This document shows, in pieces, positions 32,529 to 39,553 of a stretch of DNA of 40,632 nt (positions within the stretch are counted from its first letter, which is position 1; the number at the start of each line of letters is the position of its first letter). Below the pieces are notes generated by a model. It saw only the letters and a program-made list of their open reading frames with translations. It did not search any database and was not told where the DNA came from. Location of the stretch: the NCBI GenBank assembly GCA_964481185.1, contig CAYZSY010000004.1:1-40632 (forward strand), in the 5' to 3' direction. A program made the translations under genes and the position numbers. The stretch comes from JAOAJC01 sp964481185. Its GTDB lineage: Archaea > Nanobdellota > Nanobdellia > Pacearchaeales > GW2011-AR1.

Positions 32529-32672
32529 ATGAATAGAATAAATATAGATAAAATAGATGATAGAAAGAAAAGGTTAGAAATAATAAATGAAAACAGAATG
32601 CCTGAAATGAGAAGGACATATGATATATTAGAAACACTAATGTTGAAAGGGGACTTAATTAGTTATAGATAA
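32529..32672 (+). CDS. 47-aa protein between rpo7 and spt4
   Basis: ATG at 32529 starts one base after the rpo7 stop, and the TAA ends one base before the spt4 ATG. The sequence (MNRINIDKIDDRKKRLEIIN ... TYDILETLMLKGDLISYR) is helical and charged. The seamless fit in a tight operon argues for translation. No family is recognised; position suggests a transcription- or ribosome-linked role. Confidence 0.65.
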   Translation: MNRINIDKIDDRKKRLEIINENRMPEMRRTYDILETLMLKGDLISYR

Positions 32673-32673
32673 A

Positions 32674-32868
32674 ATGGCAACATCAAAAGAAAAAGCGTGC
32701 AAGAACTGCAAGACAATATTTGAAGGTGCAAAATGTCCAAAATGCGGCTCTGACAATATGATAGACAGCTTCAAAGGAAAGATAGTTGTTTTAAAGCCAG
32801 AAGAATCTGAAATTGCAAAAAATTTAAAGATTGCAGACAAGGGCAAGTTTGCATTAAAAGTAAAATGA
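32674..32868 (+). CDS. spt4: Transcription elongation factor Spt4 (RpoE'')
   Basis: The 64-aa protein has the zinc finger C9-x2-C12 (KACKNCKTIF) and CPKCGS, then the NGN-contacting strand GKIVVLKPEESEIAKNLKIA. Spt4 pairs with Spt5 to make RNA polymerase processive. The neighbourhood rpo7-spt4-eS24 is the usual archaeal order. It overlaps eS24 by four bases. Confidence 0.94.
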   Translation: MATSKEKACKNCKTIFEGAKCPKCGSDNMIDSFKGKIVVLKPEESEIAKNLKIADKGKFALKVK

Positions 32869-33173
32869 AAATTATAAAAGATTTTAGGAATGAATTATTG
32901 AGAAGAAGGGAAGCAAAATTATTAATAACTGCAGATAAAAATCCAGGGATAGCAAGTTCTTTAAAAGCAATTGCAGAACATTTTAAGGTCGGCGAAGAAT
33001 TGATTGTTGTGAAAGCGCTAAAGAGCAAATTTGGGAGAGACAGCTTTTTGATAGATTCTTTTATTTACGACTCTGTTTCTGACAAGGAAAGAATAGAGCC
33101 AAGGAAGAAAGAAAAGAAGAAAACAGATGCTCAAGCAACAAGCGCACCGGCGCCAGCAGGAGGCAAGAAGTAA
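32865..33173 (+). CDS. rps24e: Small ribosomal subunit protein eS24
   Basis: The 102-aa protein starts MKIIKDFRNELLRRREAKLL and has FGRDSFLIDSFIYDSV, the signature of eS24. The C-terminus is a Lys/Ala/Pro-rich tail. It overlaps spt4 by ATGA and is followed without gap by eS31. Confidence 0.94.
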   Translation: MKIIKDFRNELLRRREAKLLITADKNPGIASSLKAIAEHFKVGEELIVVKALKSKFGRDSFLIDSFIYDSVSDKERIEPRKKEKKKTDAQATSAPAPAGGKK

Positions 33174-33398
33174 ATGCCAACATCATTTGGTGGTTCGTCA
33201 AAAGAGCAAAAGGGGAAGAAGCCGCACAAGAATAAGCCTACAAGCAAGAAATACGCAAAATATTCTTTAGATGGGGAGAAAGCGAAGAAAGGGAAGTTCT
33301 GCCCAAGATGCGGGCCGGGAATTTTCTTAGCTGTTCATAAAGACAGGCTTTTCTGCGGAAAGTGCAGTTATACTGAATTTAGTGTGAAGACGAAGTAA
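33174..33398 (+). CDS. rps27ae: Small ribosomal subunit protein eS31 (S27ae)
   Basis: The 74-aa protein has a basic N-terminus and the zinc finger FCPRCGPGIFLAVHKDRLFC-x2-C, typical of eS31. The N-terminal extension is longer than in most archaea and rich in Lys, Gly and Ser. It is the last gene of the rpo7 unit. Confidence 0.93.
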   Translation: MPTSFGGSSKEQKGKKPHKNKPTSKKYAKYSLDGEKAKKGKFCPRCGPGIFLAVHKDRLFCGKCSYTEFSVKTK

Positions 33399-33431
33399 GA
33401 AATAAAGATTAATCGTGCCGTAATTTAGAAC

Positions 33432-33651
33432 GGATTTTAATCCTATTTTATTCCCGGTTTTTTGTTCGGAGATTATGAGAATCATCCTCTTTTGATATCT
33501 TTTCTTGTCTTTTTCTGATTCGGATAAACTTCCCCGCCCTTGTTGGGACTTTCTTGGAAGTTTTGAAGAATCAATTAAAGATTCGTTTAAGTTATTAAAC
33601 CCTAGAAGAGGAGGTCTAATCAATCAAAAAGAGCGATTAAACGTCCTCTTC
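33432..33651. repeat. Hairpin-rich spacer between eS31 and scpA
   Basis: The 325-base gap after eS31 has no supported gene. It contains hairpins GGATT/AATCC (33432-33443), AAACTTCC/GGAAGTTT (33526-33563, with inner CCC/GGG), GAATC/GATTC (33568-33584), GTTTAA/TTAAAC (33585-33600) and GAAGAGGA/TCCTCTTC (33605-33651, with inner TAATC/GATTA). Arms of 8 bp recur, as in the other arrays of this window. An ORF of 63 codons running through it is not credible. Confidence 0.6.
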
Positions 33652-33688
33652 CGGGAAAAAGAGGTGATAGTATTACTAAAGAAAGGTA

Positions 33689-33698
33689 ATATTTAAAT
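33689..33698 (+). promoter_or_regulatory. TATA box upstream of scpA
   Basis: The sequence AATATTTAAA is centred about 30 bases before an ATG at 33724 and would put the transcription start near there, upstream of the scpA start. Confidence 0.5.
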
Positions 33699-33723
33699 CT
33701 TTCTATTTTGTTGTAACTAACTA

Positions 33724-33747
33724 ATGAAGACATTATTCCTTGTCTAA
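33724..33747 (+). promoter_or_regulatory. Seven-codon leader ORF overlapping the scpA start
   Basis: ATG at 33724 opens MKTLFLV and stops at 33747, eight bases past the first base of the TTG-initiated scpA frame (33740). The position suggests a leaderless mini-ORF that could control scpA translation. Chance is possible at this length. Confidence 0.35.
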
Positions 33748-34786
33748 ATTAGATAGACGATTGACTGCAATAACTAATTTAAAGCTATCTAATCTTGATT
33801 TTTTGATGATAGAAGAGGATAATTCTGAAAAGGGGCCTGTTGATAAGATTGGGCAGGAGCAGATTCATAGTCTTCTATTTGTTGAGAAACTAAGCTGGCA
33901 GCAAATTATTTATGATTTGATAAAAACAGATCAACTTGATCCTTGGGATATAGATATATCTGTTTTGGCAAATAAATTCCTTGACAAAGTTAAAAAACTG
34001 GAAGAAGCTAATTTTTTCATATCCGGTCAGGTATTGCTTGCCGCTTCGCTGCTTTTAAGATTAAAATCAGAAATATTGTTTGACCAATACATTCCAGGGC
34101 TTGATGCAATTTTGTTTGGTAAAAAAACTGAAGAGAAAAGATACAATCAGGAAAGAATAGAGTTTGATGAGGAAGTTCCGGGGCTTGTTTTAAGAACTCC
34201 TCTGCCAAGATTCAGAAAAGTAACTCTTGAAGAGCTTATGGGTGCTCTTGGCCAGGCTATAAAAACAGAAAACAGGAGAATAAGAAAAGTAATTGTTGCA
34301 AGACAGCAGGAGCTTGAAACCTCTTTGTCTCTCCCAAAGCACAGAATAAATATACAGGACAGAATAAGCAAGGTTCATTATAGATTAAAGAAAATATTTT
34401 CAGACCGCAAGGAGAAACTTGCTTTTTCAGAGTTCTCTGGAAGGAGCAACGAAGAGAGAATAGCTGATTTTATTCCTTTGTTACATCTTGATGGACAGCA
34501 TAAGGTCTGGCTTGAGCAGGATGGGCATCTTAAAGAAATCTGGATATTGTTAAAGAGCATTTATGAAAAGCAAAATGCTGAAATACTTGAGAAAATGATG
34601 AATGAAGCAGAGAAGGCTATTGAAGAGCTTGTAAAAGAAGAGAGCAAGAGTAGGGCAGAAAATAAAGTTATGGAAAAAGATGGAGAAAGCAAAGATGACA
34701 TAGGGAGCAGCATTACAGGGTTTGGCAAGATTCCAAAACAAGTTGAAGACATAAAAAATGTTGGCGATGGGCCTTTAGATGACTGA
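33740..34786 (+). CDS. scpA: Segregation and condensation protein ScpA
   Basis: The protein has up to 348 aa. The N-terminal SMC-binding part has SWQQIIYDLIKTDQLDPWDI and ANKFLDKVKK, diagnostic of the kleisin ScpA. LLAASLLLRLKSEILF is the second conserved helix. A winged-helix-like C-terminal part (EERIADFIPLLHLDGQHKVW, LEQDGHLKEIWI) and a charged tail follow. ScpA bridges SMC heads in chromosome compaction. The frame begins with TTG at 33740; the first ATG is at 33806 and would give 326 aa, keeping all conserved parts. The start is therefore uncertain. Confidence 0.88.
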   Translation: MSKLDRRLTAITNLKLSNLDFLMIEEDNSEKGPVDKIGQEQIHSLLFVEKLSWQQIIYDLIKTDQLDPWDIDISVLANKFLDKVKKLEEANFFISGQVLLAASLLLRLKSEILFDQYIPGLDAILFGKKTEEKRYNQERIEFDEEVPGLVLRTPLPRFRKVTLEELMGALGQAIKTENRRIRKVIVARQQELETSLSLPKHRINIQDRISKVHYRLKKIFSDRKEKLAFSEFSGRSNEERIADFIPLLHLDGQHKVWLEQDGHLKEIWILLKSIYEKQNAEILEKMMNEAEKAIEELVKEESKSRAENKVMEKDGESKDDIGSSITGFGKIPKQVEDIKNVGDGPLDD

Positions 34787-34789
34787 TTT

Positions 34790-36013
34790 TTATTTCTTCA
34801 GCGCAGAAATTAATCTTGATTCAGAGAGAAGCTTCTCCTCTCCTGTTTTCATATTTCTCAATTTGAACTTCTTTTGAGAAACTTCTTCATCTCCTATAAA
34901 TATTACATTCCGAATCTCAAGAGAGTTTGCCAGCTCCATTGCTTTTCCGGGCTTTTCTGAACTTACAATGCAGGAAATATCTTCTTTTCTTAGAGTTTTT
35001 GCCAGCTTCATTACCGGCTTGTCTTTTTCTATTGATATGAGCATAGCTTTTGTTGTTTCTATAGAGATGTTTGCCAGATTGGAGATTCTTTCAAGTCCAA
35101 ATGAGATTCCTACAGCAGGAATCTGCCTTGAGGCATATTTGCCTATTGTGTTATCATATCTACCGCCTGCTGCGATTGTGTTCTTTTCTCCAGCGACCTT
35201 TACTTCAAATACGTTTCCAGTGTAATATCCGAATCCCCTTACAAGACTTGGCAGGAACTTCATCTCTTTTATCCCAAGCTCTTTGCATTTTTCAAAGAGC
35301 TCTGATAGCTCTGCTGCTCCATCAAAGGCGTTTTCTGCAAAGAAAGAAAGGTCTTTTTCAAGAATCTTGAACAAAGTTATAATCTGGTTCGGGTCTGCAT
35401 ATTTTCTAAGCCGCGATTTTGTTTCATCTGTTCCGAGCTTGTCAACTTTATCCAGCTCTTTCATCACATTTTTTATGTCTGTTATCTGAACGCTTTCTAT
35501 TATTGCCTTAAGGAGTTTTCTGTTGTTTAGCTGAATCTCAGGCTTTATTTTCAATTCATCTAAAATGCCTTTTAGCAGCAAGATGCATTCTGCGTCTGAA
35601 GCGATTGAGCTATCTCCTATTATGTCTGCATCACATTGAACGAACTGCCTTAATCTTCCTGGTCCTGTCGGTTCGTCTCTAAAAACTTCACCTATTTGAT
35701 ATCTTCTAAATGGCAGTTTTATATTTTGATTCTGCTTCAATATTCTTGCTAATTGAAATGTAAATTCATATCTTAATCCTAAATTTCTGCCAGCCCTGTC
35801 ATTTAATCTAAATCTATCTGATACTGCCTCGTCTTCTTCATTTAGGTTGTCTGAGCGCATAAGCTCGTCAAATTCAACAATCGGAGTCTCAACTGGAACA
35901 AAACCATGCAACTGGAAATGCTTTTCAATTATCTTCTTAACAGCATTCCTCTTCAAGGATTCTGGTGGCAAATAGTCCTGAAAACCCTTTACTGTGTCTA
36001 CTTCTATTTTCAT
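34790..36013 (-). CDS. hisS: Histidyl-tRNA synthetase
   Basis: The 407-aa class II synthetase has motif 1 around VKGFQDYLPPESLKRNAV, motif 2 FRRYQIGEVFRDEPTGPGRL, the His-specific LVRGFGYYTGNVFEV, AAGGRYDN and motif 3 GISFGLERI, then an anticodon-binding domain. It charges tRNA-His, which is also in the window (39433-39503). It is convergent with scpA (3-base gap). Confidence 0.96.
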   Translation of the reverse strand: MKIEVDTVKGFQDYLPPESLKRNAVKKIIEKHFQLHGFVPVETPIVEFDELMRSDNLNEEDEAVSDRFRLNDRAGRNLGLRYEFTFQLARILKQNQNIKLPFRRYQIGEVFRDEPTGPGRLRQFVQCDADIIGDSSIASDAECILLLKGILDELKIKPEIQLNNRKLLKAIIESVQITDIKNVMKELDKVDKLGTDETKSRLRKYADPNQIITLFKILEKDLSFFAENAFDGAAELSELFEKCKELGIKEMKFLPSLVRGFGYYTGNVFEVKVAGEKNTIAAGGRYDNTIGKYASRQIPAVGISFGLERISNLANISIETTKAMLISIEKDKPVMKLAKTLRKEDISCIVSSEKPGKAMELANSLEIRNVIFIGDEEVSQKKFKLRNMKTGEEKLLSESRLISALKK

Positions 36014-36037
36014 AGAAATACAAAATAAAAGGGATTT

Positions 36038-36469
36038 TTATAGTTGTTGATTGCTTTTCTTATGTCTTGTAATATTATAATTGAGAATGACTGATAAAAA
36101 TAGCAAAAAGAGAAGTATAAATACATAAATTAAACCTATCTTGTAAAATGTTAATCCGTATATCAAGACGATTAGAGAAAGTATAGTCTCTCCCACATAT
36201 CTTATTTTTATGTAATTTCCTTTTGGAGATGGGTTGGCTATCCTATAATAAAATCTCCTTTTTTGATCAAATGAAATTATTAGTATAAAAGAGTGTAAGA
36301 GAAAGATAAGACCCATAGTAAGCATAATGGCATTGTTAAACTGAGTTAGATTATTACCATTATGAAAACTATATAATATCCAAAGTGACGAGGCAATTCC
36401 TCCGGCAAGAACTACCCATATGAGGTTATCATAGTGCTGTCCTGCTTCTTGTGCTTGTTTATTGTTCAC
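36038..36469 (-). CDS. Four-helix membrane protein, unknown function
   Basis: The 143-aa protein has hydrophobic helices at about 17-36, 45-66, 90-107 and 111-130, separated by basic loops (DQKRRFYYRI, RHKKSNQQL at the end). I do not recognise it. The ATG at 36469 has an AT-rich box (ATTTATAGAA on the minus strand) about 20-25 bases upstream. Confidence 0.7.
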   Translation of the reverse strand: MNNKQAQEAGQHYDNLIWVVLAGGIASSLWILYSFHNGNNLTQFNNAIMLTMGLIFLLHSFILIISFDQKRRFYYRIANPSPKGNYIKIRYVGETILSLIVLIYGLTFYKIGLIYVFILLFLLFLSVILNYNITRHKKSNQQL

Positions 36470-36501
36470 ATATAATCTAGATCTCTATTCTATAAATATC
36501 T

Positions 36502-36771
36502 TTATTCGTAGGCAATGGCACCTACCTCCTGCTCAAATCGCATAGCAAACTTCTTTGCAAGGTCTATATTCCCAAGCTTTACAATGTCTATAATACCATC
36601 ATAAACTAGCATTGCGCTCTCTTTTGTTCTCTCAAATTTATGCAGACGGAAAAGATTCTCAATGAGCGATTTAAGCCGTTCTTCGTCCTGCGCGTTTTTA
36701 TTTTTTTGATTGTTTCTCTTATATCTATTGTGTTCGGCCATTCGAGTTACAACCTCTATAATTAGGGCCAC
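36502..36771 (-). CDS. Small helical protein, unknown function
   Basis: The protein has 89 aa from a GTG at 36771, or 79 aa from the ATG at 36741 (MAEHNRYKRNNQKN...). It is charged and helical (ERLKSLIENLFRLHKFE, MLVYDGIIDIVKLGNIDLAK). The last part resembles a small TPR-like helical pair, without a clear match. A TATA-like TTTAAAT stretch near 36795 is 25 bases from the GTG and favours it. Confidence 0.6.
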   Translation of the reverse strand: MALIIEVVTRMAEHNRYKRNNQKNKNAQDEERLKSLIENLFRLHKFERTKESAMLVYDGIIDIVKLGNIDLAKKFAMRFEQEVGAIAYE

Positions 36772-36829
36772 TCTTATTAAAGGTGTTTAAAATTTAAATA
36801 GTTTATTGTTATGGACTTTGCGAGAATAA

Positions 36830-37369
36830 TTAATTTAGAACTTCTGCAGTTATTATTTTGACTTCATTAATTGGGCGGTCGTTTTGGTCAGTCTCAACTT
36901 GGGCTATTTTGTCCACAATATCCATTCCAGAGATAACTTTTCCGAATACGGGGTGTTTTTGGTCTAAGAAATTGTTGTTTATAAGATTTATGAAGAATTG
37001 GCTTCCTCCAGTATCTGGGCCTGAGTTTGCCATAGAGATTGTTCCTCTATCATTCCTGTTATTTGCAGTAAACTCATCTTCTATATTATACCCTGGATCA
37101 CCCATCCCCGTACCAGTCGGATCGCCGCCTTGAATCATGAAATCGCTAATCACTCTGTGGAAGATTACTCCGTTATAGAATCCTGATTTTGCAAGTTTCT
37201 CAAAGTTTCCAGCAGTTATTGGCATATCTTTGGATAGTTCCAGAGTTATATCTCCAAGGTTGGTGTGCAAGGTGACTTTTGTTGCTTTATCTTTTCCCAT
37301 TATGTAATATCCAATTATTCCAAAAACAACCAAACAGATTATAAATATTCCTAAAATCTTTTTGTTCAT
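36830..37369 (-). CDS. Membrane-anchored cyclophilin-type peptidyl-prolyl isomerase
   Basis: The 179-aa protein starts with a signal anchor (MNKKILGIFIICLVVFGIIG, TM about 4-23). The cyclophilin core includes GFYNGVIFHRVISDFMIQGG with the catalytic Arg, GTISMANSGPDTGGSQFFI, and HPVFGKVISGMDIVDKI. It would help fold secreted proteins, such as the glycoprotein-like surface proteins of this organism, outside the membrane. A TATA-like box lies near 37391-37400. The Trp that gives strong cyclosporin binding is absent (FLDQKHPVFG), as in many prokaryotic forms. Confidence 0.92.
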   Translation of the reverse strand: MNKKILGIFIICLVVFGIIGYYIMGKDKATKVTLHTNLGDITLELSKDMPITAGNFEKLAKSGFYNGVIFHRVISDFMIQGGDPTGTGMGDPGYNIEDEFTANNRNDRGTISMANSGPDTGGSQFFINLINNNFLDQKHPVFGKVISGMDIVDKIAQVETDQNDRPINEVKIITAEVLN

Positions 37370-37402
37370 AATGAAAAATAATAAGTTTGTTATTTAAATA
37401 TT

Positions 37403-37432
37403 TCTGGGCTTGTTTCTGAGGAAACGCCCAGA
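37403..37432 (-). terminator. Hairpin copying the tRNA-Ser(CGA) acceptor, in its 3' trailer
   Basis: TCTGGGC (37403-37409) is complementary to GCCCAGA (37426-37432), the 3' acceptor strand of the tRNA on this strand. Inner GTTTC-TGAG-GAAAC (37412-37425) adds five pairs, making a 12-bp hairpin with a 2-base bulge. It may be a terminator or processing signal, or arise from an inverted duplication of the tRNA end. Confidence 0.5.
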
Positions 37433-37506
37433 CCAGGAATCGAACCTGGATATCCTTGCGGAAACCTGTTCTCGAGACAGGCGCAATACCATTATGCGAT
37501 CTGGGC
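37425..37506 (-). tRNA. tRNA-Ser (CGA)
   Basis: The acceptor GCCCAGA/TCTGGGC has discriminator G (37425). The anticodon stem CCTGT/ACAGG encloses CTCGAGA, giving anticodon CGA for serine. The long variable arm (TTTCCGCAAGGATAT) is of class II, and the T-arm is CCAGG-TTCGATT-CCTGG. No CCA is encoded. A TATA-like CTTAAAAC (minus strand, 37529-37536) is about 27 bases upstream. Confidence 0.93.
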
Positions 37507-37593
37507 TTTATTTGGGAAAGCGAGGGATGTTTTAAGATTGTGTTTTGTGTTTTAATCCGTAACCCTTAAATATCCCTCCCTCTTCGAGTTAAT

Positions 37594-37614
37594 ATGAAAA
37601 GAGGTTTTCATTAA
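37594..37614 (+). promoter_or_regulatory. Six-codon leader ORF abutting the next gene
   Basis: ATG at 37594 encodes MKRGFH and its TAA directly precedes the ATG at 37615. The TATA-like TTAAATAT (37566-37573) is 25 bases from 37594, so the transcript may begin at this mini-ORF and translation would reinitiate on the membrane protein. Confidence 0.4.
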
Positions 37615-37896
37615 ATGGACCCAACGCTTCTTGCTGCAATTCTTGGCGGGATTGGCGGGTTAACTAGGGGTTTTGTCGGGCTGCTTAAGGCGCTTTCTTT
37701 GCGAAGAAGAATTCTCTGGGGATATTATGCCATAACTGTATTGATTGCTCTGATAATCGGTGTTTTTGTTGGAATTGTTTTTAATTTTGACAGCCGTCTT
37801 TCTCTGCTTTCTGGCTATGCAGGCACTGACATTCTGGAAGGAATTTACAAGTCATTTGCAGTGCAGAAAGTTTATATTAAGCCTAAGGTAAAATGA
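37615..37896 (+). CDS. Small membrane protein with Gly-rich helix
   Basis: The 93-aa protein has two hydrophobic helices (about 4-27, LLAAILGGIGGLTRGFVGLL, and 36-57, AITVLIALIIGVFVGIVF) separated by a basic RRRILWGYY turn, and a soluble C-terminus. The layout is like a small phage-holin-like or regulatory membrane protein, but no family is recognised. It is followed one base later by another small membrane protein. Confidence 0.6.
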   Translation: MDPTLLAAILGGIGGLTRGFVGLLKALSLRRRILWGYYAITVLIALIIGVFVGIVFNFDSRLSLLSGYAGTDILEGIYKSFAVQKVYIKPKVK

Positions 37897-37897
37897 G

Positions 37898-38065
37898 ATG
37901 AGAATATTATCAAGAAAAGTTGGCGTCTGGATGATTATTATTGGAGTTGCAATGCAATTCTTGAACATGATAACATATGACTATTGGGGAATAGATATTG
38001 ACATATTTGGCGCGCTCATTTTTATTGTTGGATTAATAATTACAATATTTTGGTGGAAAAAATAA
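37898..38065 (+). CDS. 55-aa small membrane protein, two helices
   Basis: ATG at 37898 lies one base after the upstream stop. The 55 residues (MRILSRKVGVWMIIIGVAMQ ... FIVGLIITIFWWKK) form two membrane helices flanked by basic ends, with the acidic YDYWGIDIDIF turn between them. It is co-transcribed with the preceding gene by position. No family is recognised. Confidence 0.6.
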   Translation: MRILSRKVGVWMIIIGVAMQFLNMITYDYWGIDIDIFGALIFIVGLIITIFWWKK

Positions 38066-38081
38066 AGGACATTTAAACAAA

Positions 38082-38453
38082 ATGACACAAAACAAAGAAT
38101 TAATAAGATTCATAAAAGAGGCGAGGCGAAGGGGATTTGATGATTACGAAATAAGAGTTCCTTTGATAAAGGAAGGATGGAATAGCGAAGATGTTGAGAA
38201 GGCGTTTGATTCTATGAAAAGAAAACAACCGACTCATTATAATTTCAAAGATAAAGTTACTATTTATCTTAGCAATGACCTGTATAAACTTCTTGAGAAA
38301 AGGGCAAAGAAGAATATGCTGACTCTTCCAGAGCAGATTGAAGATATACTAAGAAGAAGCACACTAAGCTTGAGAAAAGGTAAACTTCGTAATGAGAAGA
38401 TTGACGATTTGCTTGTTTCTTTATTTTCAAGGCAGAAAAGAGTCAAGAAGTAG
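38082..38453 (+). CDS. Ribbon-helix-helix protein with N-terminal helical repeat
   Basis: The 123-aa protein has an N-terminal motif of about 40 residues (LIRFIKEARRRGFDDYEIRV, then LIKEGWNSEDVEKAF), a short helical hairpin common in archaeal and CPR small proteins. A likely ribbon-helix-helix follows (KVTIYLSNDLYKLLEKRAKK, then EQIEDILRRS; about 57-91). This suggests a DNA-binding regulator. The tail is basic. Confidence 0.6.
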   Translation: MTQNKELIRFIKEARRRGFDDYEIRVPLIKEGWNSEDVEKAFDSMKRKQPTHYNFKDKVTIYLSNDLYKLLEKRAKKNMLTLPEQIEDILRRSTLSLRKGKLRNEKIDDLLVSLFSRQKRVKK

Positions 38454-38516
38454 GAATCTCTTTTTGTTTTTTTTGAGTGCGGTAATATTTATAAGCTTGC
38501 AGTTTGCTCTGGAGAT

Positions 38517-38960
38517 ATGGATAATTTAAGGTTTAGAAGAGATAGAGTTCGCTTTGTAAATAAAATCAGCAGAAATGATTTAAGGATTATTGCTAGAGAA
38601 TTCTTATGTGCGCTGACAATGGAAAATATTGTCTCTCTTGATGATGTGCGTAAGAAGATGGGTTCTAATTTCAGGGTTCTTCACGATAATGGTTTTGTTT
38701 CTATTGGGCAGTCTGAATCTAATTCAGATAATGTTGCATATGTAATTAGTTATTCTAAGAATGCTGGAAAAGTTCCTATTGAAATAAGAATAAGTCCAAC
38801 ATTTGATTATACTTGGACAATGATTAAGTGCACAGATGTGATACAAGGATATTCTCCATACTCAAAAGATACATTTGGAAATATAATGCAGTCAAAGACA
38901 TTTCTTAAAGCAGACCTTTCACGAGCGACATCTGAATTGGAAGATCTGTCAATTTTATAA
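38517..38960 (+). CDS. Unknown soluble protein
   Basis: I do not recognise this 147-aa protein. An Arg-rich start (MDNLRFRRDRVRFVNKISRN) is followed by a helical part and a mixed alpha/beta C-terminal half (VAYVISYSKNAGKVPIEIRI). There is no membrane segment or signal. A TATA-like stretch (TAATATTTATAAGC, about 38483-38496) lies about 25 bases upstream of the ATG at 38517. Confidence 0.65.
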   Translation: MDNLRFRRDRVRFVNKISRNDLRIIAREFLCALTMENIVSLDDVRKKMGSNFRVLHDNGFVSIGQSESNSDNVAYVISYSKNAGKVPIEIRISPTFDYTWTMIKCTDVIQGYSPYSKDTFGNIMQSKTFLKADLSRATSELEDLSIL

Positions 38961-38969
38961 TCTAATGAT

Positions 38970-39251
38970 TTATTCGGCGTCTACGATTTTAATGAGATGC
39001 CAGCCGAATTCTGTTTTTATTGGGCCTACGATGGAACCTTTTTTTGCTGAAAAAGCAGCATTCTCAAATTCTTTTACCATCATTCCTCTTCCAAACCAAC
39101 CAAGATTTCCGCCTTTCTTTCCTGATGGACATAAGCTTCGCTCTCTCGCTAATTCTTCAAACGACTTGCCTTGTTTCATGTAAGTCAAACATGCTAGAGC
39201 TTCCTGCTCTGTTTTTACAAGGATATGCGATGCGTTTACTTTGTTTGCCAT
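38970..39251 (-). CDS. Parvulin-type peptidyl-prolyl isomerase
   Basis: The 93-aa protein is a stand-alone PpiC/rotamase domain: ASHILVKTEQEALACL, FEELARERSLCPSGKKGGNL, GWFGRGMMVKEFENAAF and TEFGWHLIKIVDAE at the end. There is no signal peptide, so it acts in the cytoplasm, like small archaeal and E. coli parvulins. It is convergent with the unknown gene ending at 38960. Confidence 0.93.
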   Translation of the reverse strand: MANKVNASHILVKTEQEALACLTYMKQGKSFEELARERSLCPSGKKGGNLGWFGRGMMVKEFENAAFSAKKGSIVGPIKTEFGWHLIKIVDAE

Positions 39252-39305
39252 ATTTATCTTAAAATTATGGATTTATAATGGTTTTGTTTGAGTGTTTTTT
39301 CAAAT

Positions 39306-39443
39306 GGAATCGAACACTCTTTTTTGATTAACTCAAAAGCGGAAGGAGTTGTCGCAGAACATTGTTCCGCGAGCACCATTCAACTCTTGCGAGTTGAAGG
39401 GAATCGAACACTCTTTTTTGATTAACTCAAAAGCGGAAGGAGT
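39306..39443 (-). repeat. Two identical 44-bp repeats containing tRNA-His 3' fragments
   Basis: Positions 39306-39349 and 39400-39443 are identical over 44 bases (GGAATCGAACACTC ... GCGGAAGGAGT). On the minus strand each begins with the acceptor 3' strand (CTTCCGC) of tRNA-His, continues through a TTTTGA/TCAAAA hairpin and ends in the T-arm sequence GAGTGTTCGATTC. The second copy is continuous with the real tRNA. Between the copies lie two further hairpins. Confidence 0.8.
39352..39398 (-). repeat. Two hairpins between the tRNA-His repeat copies
   Basis: TTCAACTC-TTGC-GAGTTGAA (39379-39398) is a perfect 8-bp hairpin whose minus-strand loop is GCAA, a GNRA tetraloop. TCGCAGAAC/GTTCCGCGA (39352-39372) has one mismatch read as plus strand but a G-U pair as minus-strand RNA, hinting that the RNA is made with the tRNA-His transcript. 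Confidence 0.55.
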
Positions 39444-39503
39444 GAATCGAACACTCGTCCTCGGCGCCACAAGCCGACATTCTACCATTAAACTACATCC
39501 GCC
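39433..39503 (-). tRNA. tRNA-His (GTG), unusual acceptor
   Basis: The anticodon stem TCGGC/GCCGA encloses TTGTGGC, giving anticodon GTG. The T-arm is GAGTG-TTCGATT-CACTC. A G encoded at 39503 can be G-1. The acceptor GCGGATG/CTTCCGC has a T-T mismatch at 6:67, and position 73 would be T instead of the C expected opposite G-1. No CCA is encoded. A TATA-like GTTTTTTATATC (minus strand, about 39525-39536) lies 27 bases upstream. Confidence 0.85.
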
Positions 39504-39553
39504 ATAAAAGAGTCAATTGATGATGATATAAAAAACTTGTTAGTTTGATGGGA

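Noticed and set aside
33505..33696. 63-codon plus-strand ORF in the eS31-scpA spacer
   Set aside because: It starts with TTG and runs through a series of inverted repeats; the composition is dictated by hairpins and no protein pattern is visible.
39306..39349. A second tRNA-His gene
   Set aside because: Only the T-arm and 3' acceptor strand are present; there is no D-arm or anticodon arm.
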